DNA of 64,000 nt. Source: Nitrospirillum amazonense (lineage in GTDB: Bacteria; Pseudomonadota; Alphaproteobacteria; Azospirillales; Azospirillaceae). Positions 18,201 to 26,511 of this stretch are shown in pieces (the first letter of the stretch is position 1; each line of letters opens with the position of its first letter). The notes beneath the pieces were generated by a model. The model was not told the DNA's origin. It saw only the letters and a list, made by a program, of their open reading frames with translations, and ran no database searches. The stretch spans positions 270,510 to 334,509 of the forward strand of contig NZ_VITN01000005.1 of NCBI RefSeq assembly GCF_007828045.1. Direction: 5' to 3'. Both the position numbers and the translations under genes were made by a program.

Positions 18201-18773
18201 TTATGCCCCGCCACCCTGGCCGTCCGCCCCGCTCCCGGCTTCCGGCACCTGATGCTTCAGGATCAGGGGCACCTGAGCCATGCTGAACAGCACGAACAAC
18301 GGGATGACGACGAAGGATTTGTAGGCCACCCACTGGTCGGTGGTCAGGAAGCGCCATGCCACCTCGTTGGCACCCGCCAGCACCAGGAAGAAGGCCATCC
18401 AGCGCACGGTCAGGCGGCGCCAGCCGTCGGGGTCCAGATCCACGCCCACCAGCACCTGGGCCAGCAGGTTGCGGCGCAGGGCCACGCCTACGGCCAGGGC
18501 CAGGGCGAACAGCAGGTAGATGATGGTGGCCTTCACCTTGATGAACGTCTCATCGTTCAGCCACAGGGTCAGGCCGCCGAACACCAGCACGAAGCCGCAG
18601 GTGACCAAGGGCATCAGCGGCCACTTGCCGTCCAGCTTGCGATAAATGGGCAGGGCCACCACCGCCGCCACCATGAAGGCGGCGGTGGCGGCCATGATCC
18701 CACCCTTGGCGTTGACCACGAAGAAGATGACCAACGGGCCCCATTCCAGGAGCAGACGGATCAGCTGGGACAT
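18201..18773 (-). CDS. yciB: Inner membrane septation protein A (YciB/IspZ family)
   Basis: A 190-residue membrane protein of the YciB family, implicated in envelope integrity and septation in enterobacteria and Shigella. Five to six hydrophobic segments are visible. Signatures include 'WGPLVIFFVVNAKGG', 'KWPLMPLVTCGFVLVFGGLT', 'FIKVKATIIYLLFA' and 'WRRLTVRWMAFFLVLAGANE'. The C-terminus has a short Gly-rich tail. The start codon overlaps the amn stop codon (TAATG), which points to translational coupling. Pairing with AMP nucleosidase is a matter of gene order; no functional link can be read from the sequence. Confidence 0.9.
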   Translation of the reverse strand: MSQLIRLLLEWGPLVIFFVVNAKGGIMAATAAFMVAAVVALPIYRKLDGKWPLMPLVTCGFVLVFGGLTLWLNDETFIKVKATIIYLLFALALAVGVALRRNLLAQVLVGVDLDPDGWRRLTVRWMAFFLVLAGANEVAWRFLTTDQWVAYKSFVVIPLFVLFSMAQVPLILKHQVPEAGSGADGQGGGA

Positions 18774-20281
18774 TACTGGAACGCCGCCTCGACGAAGCTG
18801 CGCAGCTTGCGGCTGTGCAGGCGTTCCAGCCCGTTCTCCCGCATCAGCTCCATGGCCAGCATGCCGATGGCCAGGTGCTGATCCACCCGGGCGCGGTAGA
18901 AGTGGTTGGCCATGCCGGGCAGCTTCAGCTCACCGTGCAGCGGCTTGTCCGACACGCACAGCAAGGTGCCGTAGGGTACCCGGAAGCGGAAGCCGTTGGC
19001 GGCGATGGTGGCCGATTCCATGTCCAGTGCGATGGCGCGGCTCTGGCTGAAGCGCTGCACCGGCTCGCGGTAGTCGCGCAGTTCCCAGTTGCGGTTGTCG
19101 ATGGTGGCCACCGTGCCGGTGCGCATCAGGCTCTTCAGCTCCCAGCCCTCCAGACCGGTGACGTGGCCCACCGCCTTTTCCAGGGCCACCTGCACCTCCG
19201 CCAGGGGCGGCACGGGGATCCAGGTGGGCAGGTCGGCGTCCAGCACCTTGTCCTCGCGGACATAGCCGTGGGCCAGGACATAGTCGCCCAGGCGCTGCGT
19301 CTCCCGCAGGCCGGCGCAGTGGCCCAGCATCAGCCAGACGTGGGGCCGCAGCACGGCGATGTGGTCGGTGATGGTCTTGGCGTTGCTGGGGCCGACACCG
19401 ATGTTGACGATGGTGATGCCGTTCCCGTCCGCCCGCTTCAGGTGATAGGCGGGCATCTGCGGCAGGCGCTTCACCCGCTCCCCCTCGGGGGCGCGGCCGG
19501 GCTCCAGCGCCTGGTTGAAGGTCACGTGGTCGCCGGGCTCGACAAAGGCGACGTACTGCGAACGGTAGGCCTGCACCTCCGGATCGTCCGAGGGCTGCAT
19601 GGTCTCCAGCCCCCGGCGCACGAACTCGTCGATGTAGAACTGGTAGTTGGTGAACAGCACGTAGTTCTGGAAGTGGTCCGGCGCCGTGGCGGAATAGTGC
19701 TTCAGCCGGTGCAGGCTGTAATCCACACGGGGGCCGGTGAACAGGGCCAACGGCTCGGGCGAGCCCGGCGGGCATTCGTAGGTGCCGTTGACGATGCTGT
19801 CGTCCATGACCGCCAGGTCGGGCAGGTCGAAAACCTCGCGCAGCTTGCGCAGATGTTCCGGCGGCAGGTCGCCTTCCACGTGCATGCCTTCCGGGAAGGC
19901 GAACTGGATGGGGATGGGCATGTCGCTCACCCCCACCTCGATGCTGGTGGTGTGGTTGCGCAGCAGCTGCTGGAACTGGTGGCGGTAGTAATAGGCGTAG
20001 AGGTCGGGCCGCGTCAGCGTGGTGCGGTAGGTGCCGGGACCGGAAACGAAGCCATAGGCTAGGCGGCTGTCCACCCGGGGCTCATGGTCCACCGTCACCT
20101 GCACGAACGGATAGAAGCGCCGCACCCGGCCGGTGAAACTCTCGCCCCTGGCGTAATCCTGGAAGCGGGCCCGCAAATGCCCGACCGCGTCATTGTACAG
20201 CGCCAGCACGTGGGTGAAGGCGGCATCCGCGTCGGTGAAGGTGACGACCTTGTCAGCCTGCAGGGAAACCGGTGCGTTCAA
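18773..20281 (-). CDS. amn: AMP nucleosidase
   Basis: Hydrolyses AMP to adenine and ribose-5-phosphate in purine salvage. The product has 502 residues; the E. coli enzyme has 484. An N-terminal AMP nucleosidase domain ('YPFVQVTVDHEPRVDSRLAY', 'TTLTRPDLYAYYY') is followed by a phosphorylase-like C-terminal domain with 'ALDMESATIAANGFRF' and 'GTLLCVSDKPLHGELK'. The frame is open to 20419, but that extension contains a clear terminator. TTG 20281 has a strong AGAGGAG ribosome binding site 8 nt upstream and gives a normal N-terminus, so it is chosen. First gene of amn-yciB-lipoprotein. Confidence 0.93.
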   Translation of the reverse strand: MNAPVSLQADKVVTFTDADAAFTHVLALYNDAVGHLRARFQDYARGESFTGRVRRFYPFVQVTVDHEPRVDSRLAYGFVSGPGTYRTTLTRPDLYAYYYRHQFQQLLRNHTTSIEVGVSDMPIPIQFAFPEGMHVEGDLPPEHLRKLREVFDLPDLAVMDDSIVNGTYECPPGSPEPLALFTGPRVDYSLHRLKHYSATAPDHFQNYVLFTNYQFYIDEFVRRGLETMQPSDDPEVQAYRSQYVAFVEPGDHVTFNQALEPGRAPEGERVKRLPQMPAYHLKRADGNGITIVNIGVGPSNAKTITDHIAVLRPHVWLMLGHCAGLRETQRLGDYVLAHGYVREDKVLDADLPTWIPVPPLAEVQVALEKAVGHVTGLEGWELKSLMRTGTVATIDNRNWELRDYREPVQRFSQSRAIALDMESATIAANGFRFRVPYGTLLCVSDKPLHGELKLPGMANHFYRARVDQHLAIGMLAMELMRENGLERLHSRKLRSFVEAAFQ

Positions 20282-20366
20282 TCGGGAAACTCCTCTTTTA
20301 TTCTGGGGTCCTTCCCGCCCGCGACCGGATTGCCGTTGGCGGACCCCTTCGTCAGCAAAGTCTTTT

Positions 20367-20406
20367 AAAAAATAGAAAAACCGCACCGGGCTTTCCCCGC
20401 GTGCGG
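20367..20406 (-). terminator. Rho-independent terminator of the catalase-related gene
   Basis: On the minus strand CCGCAC and GTGCGG close a hairpin with an inner CGGG/CCCG pairing, followed by TTTTTCTATTTTTT. It lies 75 nt after the peroxidase stop codon and upstream of the amn start, so amn must have its own promoter in 20282-20366. Confidence 0.85.
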
Positions 20407-20481
20407 TTTCATCGATCATAGTTGGTCATGGACCGGGCCTCTGTCAAGCGCACCCTGATGACGGTTGCGCGACCATTCCCC

Positions 20482-21450
20482 TCACCCTGCCTCCCCCATG
20501 CGCCGGCGGAACGAGGCGCCATAGATCGGTGTGCGGGCGTCCACCATGGGGTCGGCGGGCTCGATGCCCACCGACAGGCGGCCGGGCAAGAACAGCAGCG
20601 TGCGCTGCTGGAAGTCCTGGTCGGCGGCGATGCCGGTCAAGGTCAGGGTGCCCAGATCGACCTGCCGCCGCGCCTCCGGCCAGGCGACGGTGGCGTCGTC
20701 GACCACATCGCCAGCCTCCGCCACCTGCAGCAGCAGGCGGAAGCGCGCCGGGCCCTGGGCCAGGCGCCGCGCCATCTCCGCCGCCAGATAGTCGGCCGGC
20801 CGGCGGGCCGCCTCGTCCGGCGCCAGCACCGCCTGTCCCGCCTCAGGCACCAGGCGGTAGCGGCCGAGGATGGCCTGGCCCTGGGCGTTGGTGAAGCGGA
20901 AGGCGTTGACAGCGAAATAGCCCAGGGTGGCGTAGCTGGCCGGGATGGGCTTGGGCAGCGCCTCGAAGGCGCGGGCCGCCGGGTGGGTCGCCAGGAAGGC
21001 GGGAAGGTCGTGCGCGGCCGCCGCCTGGACCATGGCCAGGAAATCCGCCGCCGTTGCCACCGGGAAGCCATTCACGGAATGGGCGACGATGTCCGTGTCG
21101 GTGCCGTCGGCCAGGTGGAACTTCAATGCCATGCCGCGCGGGCTGGCCATCGCATCGCCATCCGCCTGGGTGGGGGTGCCGGCGAAGTTGGAGAATCGGA
21201 CGGCCACGGGCGTCGATGCCGCCAGGAAATGCGGCGCGCGGCTGATGCCGGCGGCGGCGGACGACGGGGTGAAGGTCCCCTCCACCACCAGGCCCTTGGC
21301 GTGCACGGCACGGGCGCCGGGCTGGTGGCCGCCAAAGGCTTGGTCCAGGGCCTCCAAGGTGGCGCGGGGATCGACAGTCTGGGCCGAGGCCAGCGGGGGA
21401 ACGGCGGCCATGAGGCCGGCCAGCGCCACGCGCCGCGTCAAACGCCGCAT
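20482..21450 (-). CDS. Catalase-related periplasmic peroxidase
   Basis: A 322-residue member of the short catalase-related peroxidase family (SrpA-like), heme proteins that usually favour peroxidase over catalase activity. An N-terminal signal peptide (RRVALAGLMAAVPPLASAQ) sends it to the periplasm. The distal heme histidine lies in 'ARAVHAKGLV', the conserved Asn in 'AHSVNGFPV', and the proximal heme tyrosine in 'DARTPIYGASFRRR'. The family signature 'VRFSNFAGTPTQADGDAMAS' is present. It is shorter than full catalases (about 480 residues), as expected. GGAAGG precedes the start. It stands alone and is closed by the terminator at 20367-20406. Confidence 0.9.
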   Translation of the reverse strand: MRRLTRRVALAGLMAAVPPLASAQTVDPRATLEALDQAFGGHQPGARAVHAKGLVVEGTFTPSSAAAGISRAPHFLAASTPVAVRFSNFAGTPTQADGDAMASPRGMALKFHLADGTDTDIVAHSVNGFPVATAADFLAMVQAAAAHDLPAFLATHPAARAFEALPKPIPASYATLGYFAVNAFRFTNAQGQAILGRYRLVPEAGQAVLAPDEAARRPADYLAAEMARRLAQGPARFRLLLQVAEAGDVVDDATVAWPEARRQVDLGTLTLTGIAADQDFQQRTLLFLPGRLSVGIEPADPMVDARTPIYGASFRRRMGEAG

Positions 21451-21494
21451 CCTTCCCCTCCCCTCAAGCCGTCGTTGCGGCCTAAAACCCGGCT

Positions 21495-22640
21495 TCAGCG
21501 CCCCTCGTCCAACCCCACCAGCGAGGCGGCGAAGGATTGGGCGTCGAAGGGGCGCAGGTCGTCGATGCCCTCGCCCACGCCGATGGCGTGGACCGGCAGG
21601 CCGAACTTCTGCGCCAGCGACACCAGTACGCCGCCGCGGGCGGAACCGTCCAGCTTGGTCAGGATCAGGCCGTTGACCGACACCATCTCCTTGAACACCT
21701 CGACCTGCGAATGGGCGTTCTGGCCGGTGGTGGCGTCCAGGGTCAGCAGGGTGGTGTGGGGGGCGGTGGGGTCCACCTTCTTGATGACGCGCACGATCTT
21801 GCGCAGCTCATCCATCAGGCCCTGCTTGTTCTGCAGGCGCCCGGCGGTATCGATCAGCAGCACGTCGGCACCGGCGGCACGCGCCTTCTCCAGCGCCTCA
21901 TAGGCCAGGCCGGCGGCGTCCGCCCCCGTCTCCTTGGCCACCACGGGGGCGCCGGTGCGCTCACCCCAAATCTGCAGCTGGCTTACGGCGGCGGCGCGGA
22001 AGGTGTCGCCGGCGGCCAGCCACACGGTCTTGCCGGCGGCACGCAGTTCCCGCGCGTACTTGCCGATGGTCGTGGTCTTGCCCGTGCCGTTCACGCCCAC
22101 CACCAGCACCACGTGGGGCTTGTGGTTGCCGTCCAGCACCAGGGGCTGGGCGACGGGGGCCAGCACCTTGCCGATCTCATCCGCCAGGAAGCGCTTCACC
22201 TCGTCGGGCGAAACCTCCTTGCCGAAACGGCTCTTGGCCAGGTCGGCGGTGACGCGGGCGGCCATGGCGGGCCCCAGGTCCGCCTGGATCAGCAGCTCTT
22301 CCAGCTCCTCCAGCGTCTCGTCATCCAGCTTGCGCTTGGTGAAGATGCCGCCGATGCCGTCGGTCAGCCGGGTGGTGGATTTGGACAGGCCCCGGCGCAG
22401 GCGCGACAACCAGTTGCCCTGCGGCGCTTCCTCCACCGGCGCCACCGGGGCGGCGTCCAGGACCAGGGCGGATTTGGGCGCCGCTACGGGCGCCACCACC
22501 GGCTCCTCGACCATTTCAGGCGGCGTCGCTGGTTGTTCCGGGTGCGAAACAGGCTCAACGACGACTGGGCTTTCAGGCGTGGGCGGAACGACGGCCGGGG
22601 TCTCGGCGGCGGGCTTCTTACGCTTGATCCAATCGAACAT
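21495..22640 (-). CDS. ftsY: Signal recognition particle receptor FtsY
   Basis: The SRP receptor GTPase that docks ribosome-SRP complexes at the inner membrane through Ffh (also in this window). About 381 residues. The N-terminal A region is Pro/Val/Glu-rich (to about residue 95), then an N domain, then the G domain with P-loop 'GVNGTGKTTTIGKYARE', 'DTAGRLQNK' and 'ILTKLDGSARGG'. An alternative TTG at 22649 would add three residues. ATG 22640 overlaps the mtaB stop (TGATG), which supports it and implies coupling. Last gene of dapF-mtaB-ftsY. Confidence 0.97.
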   Translation of the reverse strand: MFDWIKRKKPAAETPAVVPPTPESPVVVEPVSHPEQPATPPEMVEEPVVAPVAAPKSALVLDAAPVAPVEEAPQGNWLSRLRRGLSKSTTRLTDGIGGIFTKRKLDDETLEELEELLIQADLGPAMAARVTADLAKSRFGKEVSPDEVKRFLADEIGKVLAPVAQPLVLDGNHKPHVVLVVGVNGTGKTTTIGKYARELRAAGKTVWLAAGDTFRAAAVSQLQIWGERTGAPVVAKETGADAAGLAYEALEKARAAGADVLLIDTAGRLQNKQGLMDELRKIVRVIKKVDPTAPHTTLLTLDATTGQNAHSQVEVFKEMVSVNGLILTKLDGSARGGVLVSLAQKFGLPVHAIGVGEGIDDLRPFDAQSFAASLVGLDEGR

Positions 22641-23953
22641 CAGCAGCAACCCATCAGCATGTCGCCATCCAGCCCGGCTATGCGGGCCTCCACGAGCGTG
22701 CCCGGCGCGAAATCGCGATCCAGCCGCACCTCGGCGAATTGTTCGGTACGGCCGACGCGGCCCTTCTCCACCAGCACCGTGACGGTGCGCCCTTGCTGGC
22801 TGGCCAAGTGCCGGCGCACCGCCGCCTCACCCGCCGCGCGCAGCTGGGCCGCCCGTTCCTTGCGCACCGCCTTGTCCACCTGGGGCATGCGGGCCGCCGG
22901 CGTGCCGGGGCGCGGGCTGTAGGGGAAAACGTGCAGCCAGGTCAGGCCGCAATCGGCCACGGCGTCCAGGGTATTCTGGAACATCGCGTCCGTTTCCGTG
23001 GGAAAACCGGCGATCAGGTCGGCGCCGAACACCATGTCGGGCCGCAGGTCCCGCGCGCGCTGGCAGAAGGCCACGGCGTCGGCGCGGCTGTGCCGGCGCT
23101 TCATGCGCTTCAGCACCATGTCGTCACCGGCCTGCAGGCTGACGTGCAGGTGAGGCATCAGGCGCGGCTCCTCGGCGATCAGGCGCCAGAGGTCGTCGTC
23201 GATCTCCACCGGGTCCAGCGAGGACAGGCGCAGGCGCGGCAACTCGGGCACCAGGGCCAGCAGGCGGCGGATCATCTGCCCCAGGGTCGGGGCGCCCGGC
23301 AGGTCGGGGCCGTAGCTGGTGACGTCCACCCCGGTCAGCACCACCTCGCGATAGCCCTGTTCCACCAGGGTGTGCACCTGGGTCACGATCTCGCCCATGG
23401 GGACGGAACGGGAATTGCCCCGGCCATAGGGGATGATGCAGAAGGTGCAGCGGTGGTCGCAGCCGTTCTGCACCTGGATGAAGGCGCGGGCACGGCCCTC
23501 CATGCCCTGGATCAGGTGGCTGGCGGTCTCGCGCACCGACATGATGTCGTTGACGATCACCCGCTCCGCCTGGCCGGCGCCGAAGCTGGTCCAGCTGTCG
23601 GCCTTCAGCTTCAGGTCGTTGCCCAGGACCTGGTCGACCTCGGGCATGGCGGCGAAGGTGCCGGGGTTGACCTGGGCGGCGCAGCCGGTGACGACGATGC
23701 GGGTGTCCGGGTTCTCGCGCCTTGCCTTGCGGATGGCCTGGCGGGCCTGGCGCTCGGCTTCCGAGGTCACGGCGCAGGTATTGAAGATCAGCACGGGGCC
23801 CAGGCCGGCGGCGCGCGCGTGGTCGCGCATCACCTCGGACTCATAGGCGTTCAGGCGGCAGCCGAAGGTGACGACCTGCGGCCCGCCGGCCTCGCCAGAG
23901 ATCTCCGGACCGGAGCCTTCCTGGCGATGCTCATGGTCATGCCCGGCACTCAT
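22640..23953 (-). CDS. mtaB: tRNA t6A37 methylthiotransferase MtaB
   Basis: A radical SAM enzyme converting t6A37 to ms2t6A37 in tRNAs. The 437-residue product has an N-terminal UPF0004 domain with three cluster cysteines ('[10 protein letters not shown]', '[10 protein letters not shown]', 'VTGCAAQ'). The radical SAM motif '[15 protein letters not shown]' follows, and a C-terminal TRAM domain ends the protein ('[18 protein letters not shown]'). The GCRLNxYES form marks MtaB rather than MiaB. The start overlaps the dapF stop (ATGA). An extra polar N-terminus of about 25 residues precedes the core. Confidence 0.95.
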   Translation of the reverse strand: MSAGHDHEHRQEGSGPEISGEAGGPQVVTFGCRLNAYESEVMRDHARAAGLGPVLIFNTCAVTSEAERQARQAIRKARRENPDTRIVVTGCAAQVNPGTFAAMPEVDQVLGNDLKLKADSWTSFGAGQAERVIVNDIMSVRETASHLIQGMEGRARAFIQVQNGCDHRCTFCIIPYGRGNSRSVPMGEIVTQVHTLVEQGYREVVLTGVDVTSYGPDLPGAPTLGQMIRRLLALVPELPRLRLSSLDPVEIDDDLWRLIAEEPRLMPHLHVSLQAGDDMVLKRMKRRHSRADAVAFCQRARDLRPDMVFGADLIAGFPTETDAMFQNTLDAVADCGLTWLHVFPYSPRPGTPAARMPQVDKAVRKERAAQLRAAGEAAVRRHLASQQGRTVTVLVEKGRVGRTEQFAEVRLDRDFAPGTLVEARIAGLDGDMLMGCC

Positions 23954-24795
23954 CGCGCGGCGCCCGCCAGCAGGCTATCGTCCAACTCACCGCTGAAGGC
24001 CGTGGCCACCGGCCCGGTCATCAGCACGTGCCCGTCCTCGCGCCACTCGATGATCAGCGCGCCGCCGGCCATCACGATCTCGGCCTTGCGGCCGGTCAGG
24101 CCGCGGCGAGCGGCCGCCACCAGGGTGGCGCAGGCGCCGGAGCCACAGGCCAGCGTGATGCCGGCGCCGCGTTCCCATACCCGCATGCGCACCCGGCCAG
24201 GCGCCACCACGGTTGCCACCTCGATATTGGCGCGTTCGGGAAAGGCGGTGTGGTGTTCCAGCTGGGGGCCCCAGGTGGTCAAATCCACCGCCTCGGCGTC
24301 GTCCACGAAGAAGACGGCATGGGGGTTGCCCATGTTGACCGCGCAGGGGCTGGACAGCGGGCCGGCGGCCACGTCCAGCGACAGCGTGTCGGCCGGCTCG
24401 GCCAGCGGAATCTGGCGCCAATCCAGGCGGGCGGGCCCCATGTCCACCGTCACCGTGCCATCGGCATGGCGGATGGCGGGCAGCAGGCCGCTGATGGTCT
24501 CAACCGTCAACTGGTCCCGGCCGGCCCCCTCGGCCGCCACCAGCGAGGCGACACAGCGCGTGGCATTGCCGCAGGCGCCGGACTCGCTGCCGTCCGGGTT
24601 CAGGATGCGCATGAAGACATCGGCGCCGGCCGATTGCGGCGGTTCCAAAATGATGATCTGGTCGCAGCCGACGCCGAAGCGGCGGTCGGCCAGGACGCGC
24701 GCCTGCGCGCCCGTCAAGTACAGGGGGGTGTGGCGGGCGTCCAGAACGACGAAGTCGTTGCCCAGCCCGTGCATCTTGAGAAACCGGCGCGCCAT
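23950..24795 (-). CDS. dapF: Diaminopimelate epimerase
   Basis: Interconverts LL- and meso-diaminopimelate for lysine and peptidoglycan synthesis, without cofactor. Both catalytic cysteines are present: '[10 protein letters not shown]' (first half) and '[11 protein letters not shown]' (second half). The N-terminal '[15 protein letters not shown]' is the family signature. The 281-residue length is normal. First gene of dapF-mtaB-ftsY, a common alphaproteobacterial order. The upstream gap to 25028 holds a dispersed hairpin element rather than an obvious promoter. Confidence 0.97.
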   Translation of the reverse strand: MARRFLKMHGLGNDFVVLDARHTPLYLTGAQARVLADRRFGVGCDQIIILEPPQSAGADVFMRILNPDGSESGACGNATRCVASLVAAEGAGRDQLTVETISGLLPAIRHADGTVTVDMGPARLDWRQIPLAEPADTLSLDVAAGPLSSPCAVNMGNPHAVFFVDDAEAVDLTTWGPQLEHHTAFPERANIEVATVVAPGRVRMRVWERGAGITLACGSGACATLVAAARRGLTGRKAEIVMAGGALIIEWREDGHVLMTGPVATAFSGELDDSLLAGAAR

Positions 24796-24893
24796 GATGC
24801 CCGGTTATATGGCGACGATCCCGTCCCTGTCCATGGCTGTGCCCGGCAGGGCCGGCTTGTTGGTTTGGTGTGCCTCAGGCTTGTTTCGTGCAC

Positions 24894-25008
24894 CTCAGGC
24901 GCCGGCGGGGCGTGCGCCCCTTGGCTATTCTCGGTTTCCAGTCCGCTACGCTCCCCGGAAACCTGCGGCGGACGCGGTCGCGTCCTACGGCATGAGCAAG
25001 CTCATGCC
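24894..25008. repeat. Dispersed multi-hairpin repeat element, copy A
   Basis: Four inverted repeats in about 115 bp: GGGGCG-tg-CGCCCC (24907-24920); GGTTTCC (24933-24939) with GGAAACC (24957-24963); GGACGCG-gt-CGCGTCC (24970-24985); and GGCATGAGC-aa-GCTCATGCC (24989-25008). A related element, copy B, lies at 58973-59102 with the same order of stems but different bases in several arms. The element begins 20 nt after the gtrA-like stop codon and ends about 100 nt before dapF. It is not an insertion sequence: no coding frame was recognised in it. Confidence 0.65.
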
Positions 25009-25028
25009 GCTGGGGCGTCTCGTAGGTT

Positions 25029-25508
25029 TCAGGTACGGGGCGCCTTGTGGCCGAACACCAGCATCTTGGACAGGACGAAGTTGAAGCCCATGCCGGCCAG
25101 GGAGCCGGCACCCTTGGCGCCATAGGGCCACAGCGCGGGCAGCCACGGCAGCAGGGCCACGGCGAAGACCGGCGCGTCCAGCCAGACGATCAGGTTGTAT
25201 GTCGCCAGGTTGACCACGCCGCCAACGGCGTTGGCCGCCAGGAACTTGGCCCACTGGCGGATCGCCCCCCGCCGGCTGGCGCCGGTGAAGGTGAACTGCC
25301 GGTTCATCCACCAGGTGAAGGTGGCGGCCACGAAGTAGGAGAAGAAGCCGGCGCTGTGCTTGTCCAAGCCCAGGGGGTTCAGGGCCACCCACAGCGCCCC
25401 CATGTCCACGAACAGGCCGGCCACGCCGATGAGGGCGAAGGACATGACCTCGGCCTTCACCTGTTTCGGCTTGCCGTCCGGTGACCGGTCCTCGGGCAGA
25501 TCGGTCAC
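25029..25508 (-). CDS. GtrA family membrane protein
   Basis: A 159-residue protein with four predicted hydrophobic helices, typical of GtrA. Family members are thought to flip or position polyprenyl-phosphate-linked sugars for periplasmic glycosylation. Signatures include 'VMSFALIGVAGLFVDMGALW', 'WWMNRQFTF', 'RQWAKFLAANAVGGVVN' and a C-terminal 'LAGMGFNFVLSKMLVF'. The start is GTG 25508, 6 nt after the preceding glycosyltransferase stop, so the two genes are co-transcribed. Together with the GT2 enzyme and the membrane protein upstream it forms a gtrA-gtrB-gtr(type)-like triad. Confidence 0.9.
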   Translation of the reverse strand: MTDLPEDRSPDGKPKQVKAEVMSFALIGVAGLFVDMGALWVALNPLGLDKHSAGFFSYFVAATFTWWMNRQFTFTGASRRGAIRQWAKFLAANAVGGVVNLATYNLIVWLDAPVFAVALLPWLPALWPYGAKGAGSLAGMGFNFVLSKMLVFGHKAPRT

Positions 25509-25514
25509 CGCCGC

Positions 25515-26486
25515 TCAGCCCCGGCCCAGCGGGGCGAAATCCGGCGCCGGGATTTCCAGGTAGCGCAGGCGCTTCATCTCCCGCCGGCCGCGGGTGACCG
25601 TGTCCAGGATCAGGCCGCAGGTCAGCGACAGGAAGGCCAGGGTCATAAGGCCGGTGGCCAGCACCGCCGTGGGCAGGCGCGGCACCAGGCCCGTCTCCAC
25701 GAAGGTGACGAAGATGGGAATGCTCAGGATGACCGACAGCAGCGCCAACAGGATGGCGGCGACGCCGAAGAACAGCATGGGCCGCTCTTCCTTCACCAGC
25801 TTGGTGATCATCCACAGGATGCGCATGCCGTCCTTGTAGGTGGACAGCTTGCTAACCGACCCGGGCGGGCGGTCCTTGTAGGGGGTCTCCACCTCTGCGA
25901 TGGGCATGCGCAGTTCCAGCGCGTGCACCGTCAGCTCCGTCTCCGTCTCGAAGCCGCCGGCCAGCGCCGGGAAGGATTTCACGAAACGGCGGGAGAAGAC
26001 GCGGTATCCCGACAGCATGTCGTTGGTGCGCTTGCCGAAAATGAAGGTCACCAGGCCGGTCAGCAGCATGTTGCCGAAACGATGGCCGGGGCGGTAGGCG
26101 GCCTCGATCTCCGTCACGCGGGCGCCGTTCACCATATCCAGCTGCTCGGTCACCAGCCTATCGACCAGGGCCGGGGCGCTGGCGGCGTGATAGGTGTCGT
26201 CGCCATCGACCATGACATACACGTCCGCCTCGATGTCGGCGAACATGCGGCGCACCACATTGCCCTTGCCCTGCAGCGGCTCGGTCCGCACCACGGCGCC
26301 GGCGGCGCGCGCCACCTCCACGGTGCGGTCCTTGGAATTGTTGTCGTAGACGTAGACGGTCGCGTCCGGCAAGGCCGCCTTGAAATCGGCGACCACCTTG
26401 GCGATGGCGGCTTCCTCGTTATAGCAGGGCACCAACACGGCCACGGTGGGTTTGCGGCCGGGCAGGGAAGCGGTGGTATCGACCAT
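25515..26486 (-). CDS. Polyprenyl-phosphate glycosyltransferase, GT2 family (GtrB/DPM-like)
   Basis: Predicted to transfer a sugar from a nucleotide donor to a polyprenyl phosphate at the cytoplasmic face. The 323-residue product has a GT2 domain with 'AVLVPCYNEEAAIAKVV', 'VYVYDNNSKDRTVEVARAAG', the metal-binding 'VMVDGDDTYHA' and 'DMLSGYRVFSRRF'. Two C-terminal hydrophobic helices follow (around residues 228-255 and 260-290), as in GtrB-type enzymes. AAGGA precedes the ATG. It is the middle gene of the triad. Confidence 0.92.
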   Translation of the reverse strand: MVDTTASLPGRKPTVAVLVPCYNEEAAIAKVVADFKAALPDATVYVYDNNSKDRTVEVARAAGAVVRTEPLQGKGNVVRRMFADIEADVYVMVDGDDTYHAASAPALVDRLVTEQLDMVNGARVTEIEAAYRPGHRFGNMLLTGLVTFIFGKRTNDMLSGYRVFSRRFVKSFPALAGGFETETELTVHALELRMPIAEVETPYKDRPPGSVSKLSTYKDGMRILWMITKLVKEERPMLFFGVAAILLALLSVILSIPIFVTFVETGLVPRLPTAVLATGLMTLAFLSLTCGLILDTVTRGRREMKRLRYLEIPAPDFAPLGRG

Positions 26487-26511
26487 CGCGCGAAATCCTT
26501 GGAAATAGGCG

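Noticed and set aside
18815-20062. A 415-codon plus-strand frame opposite amn
   Set aside because: No motifs or ribosome binding site; amn on the minus strand is well supported.
20282-20419. N-terminal extension of AMP nucleosidase
   Set aside because: It contains a hairpin plus U-run terminator, and a strong ribosome binding site precedes TTG 20281.
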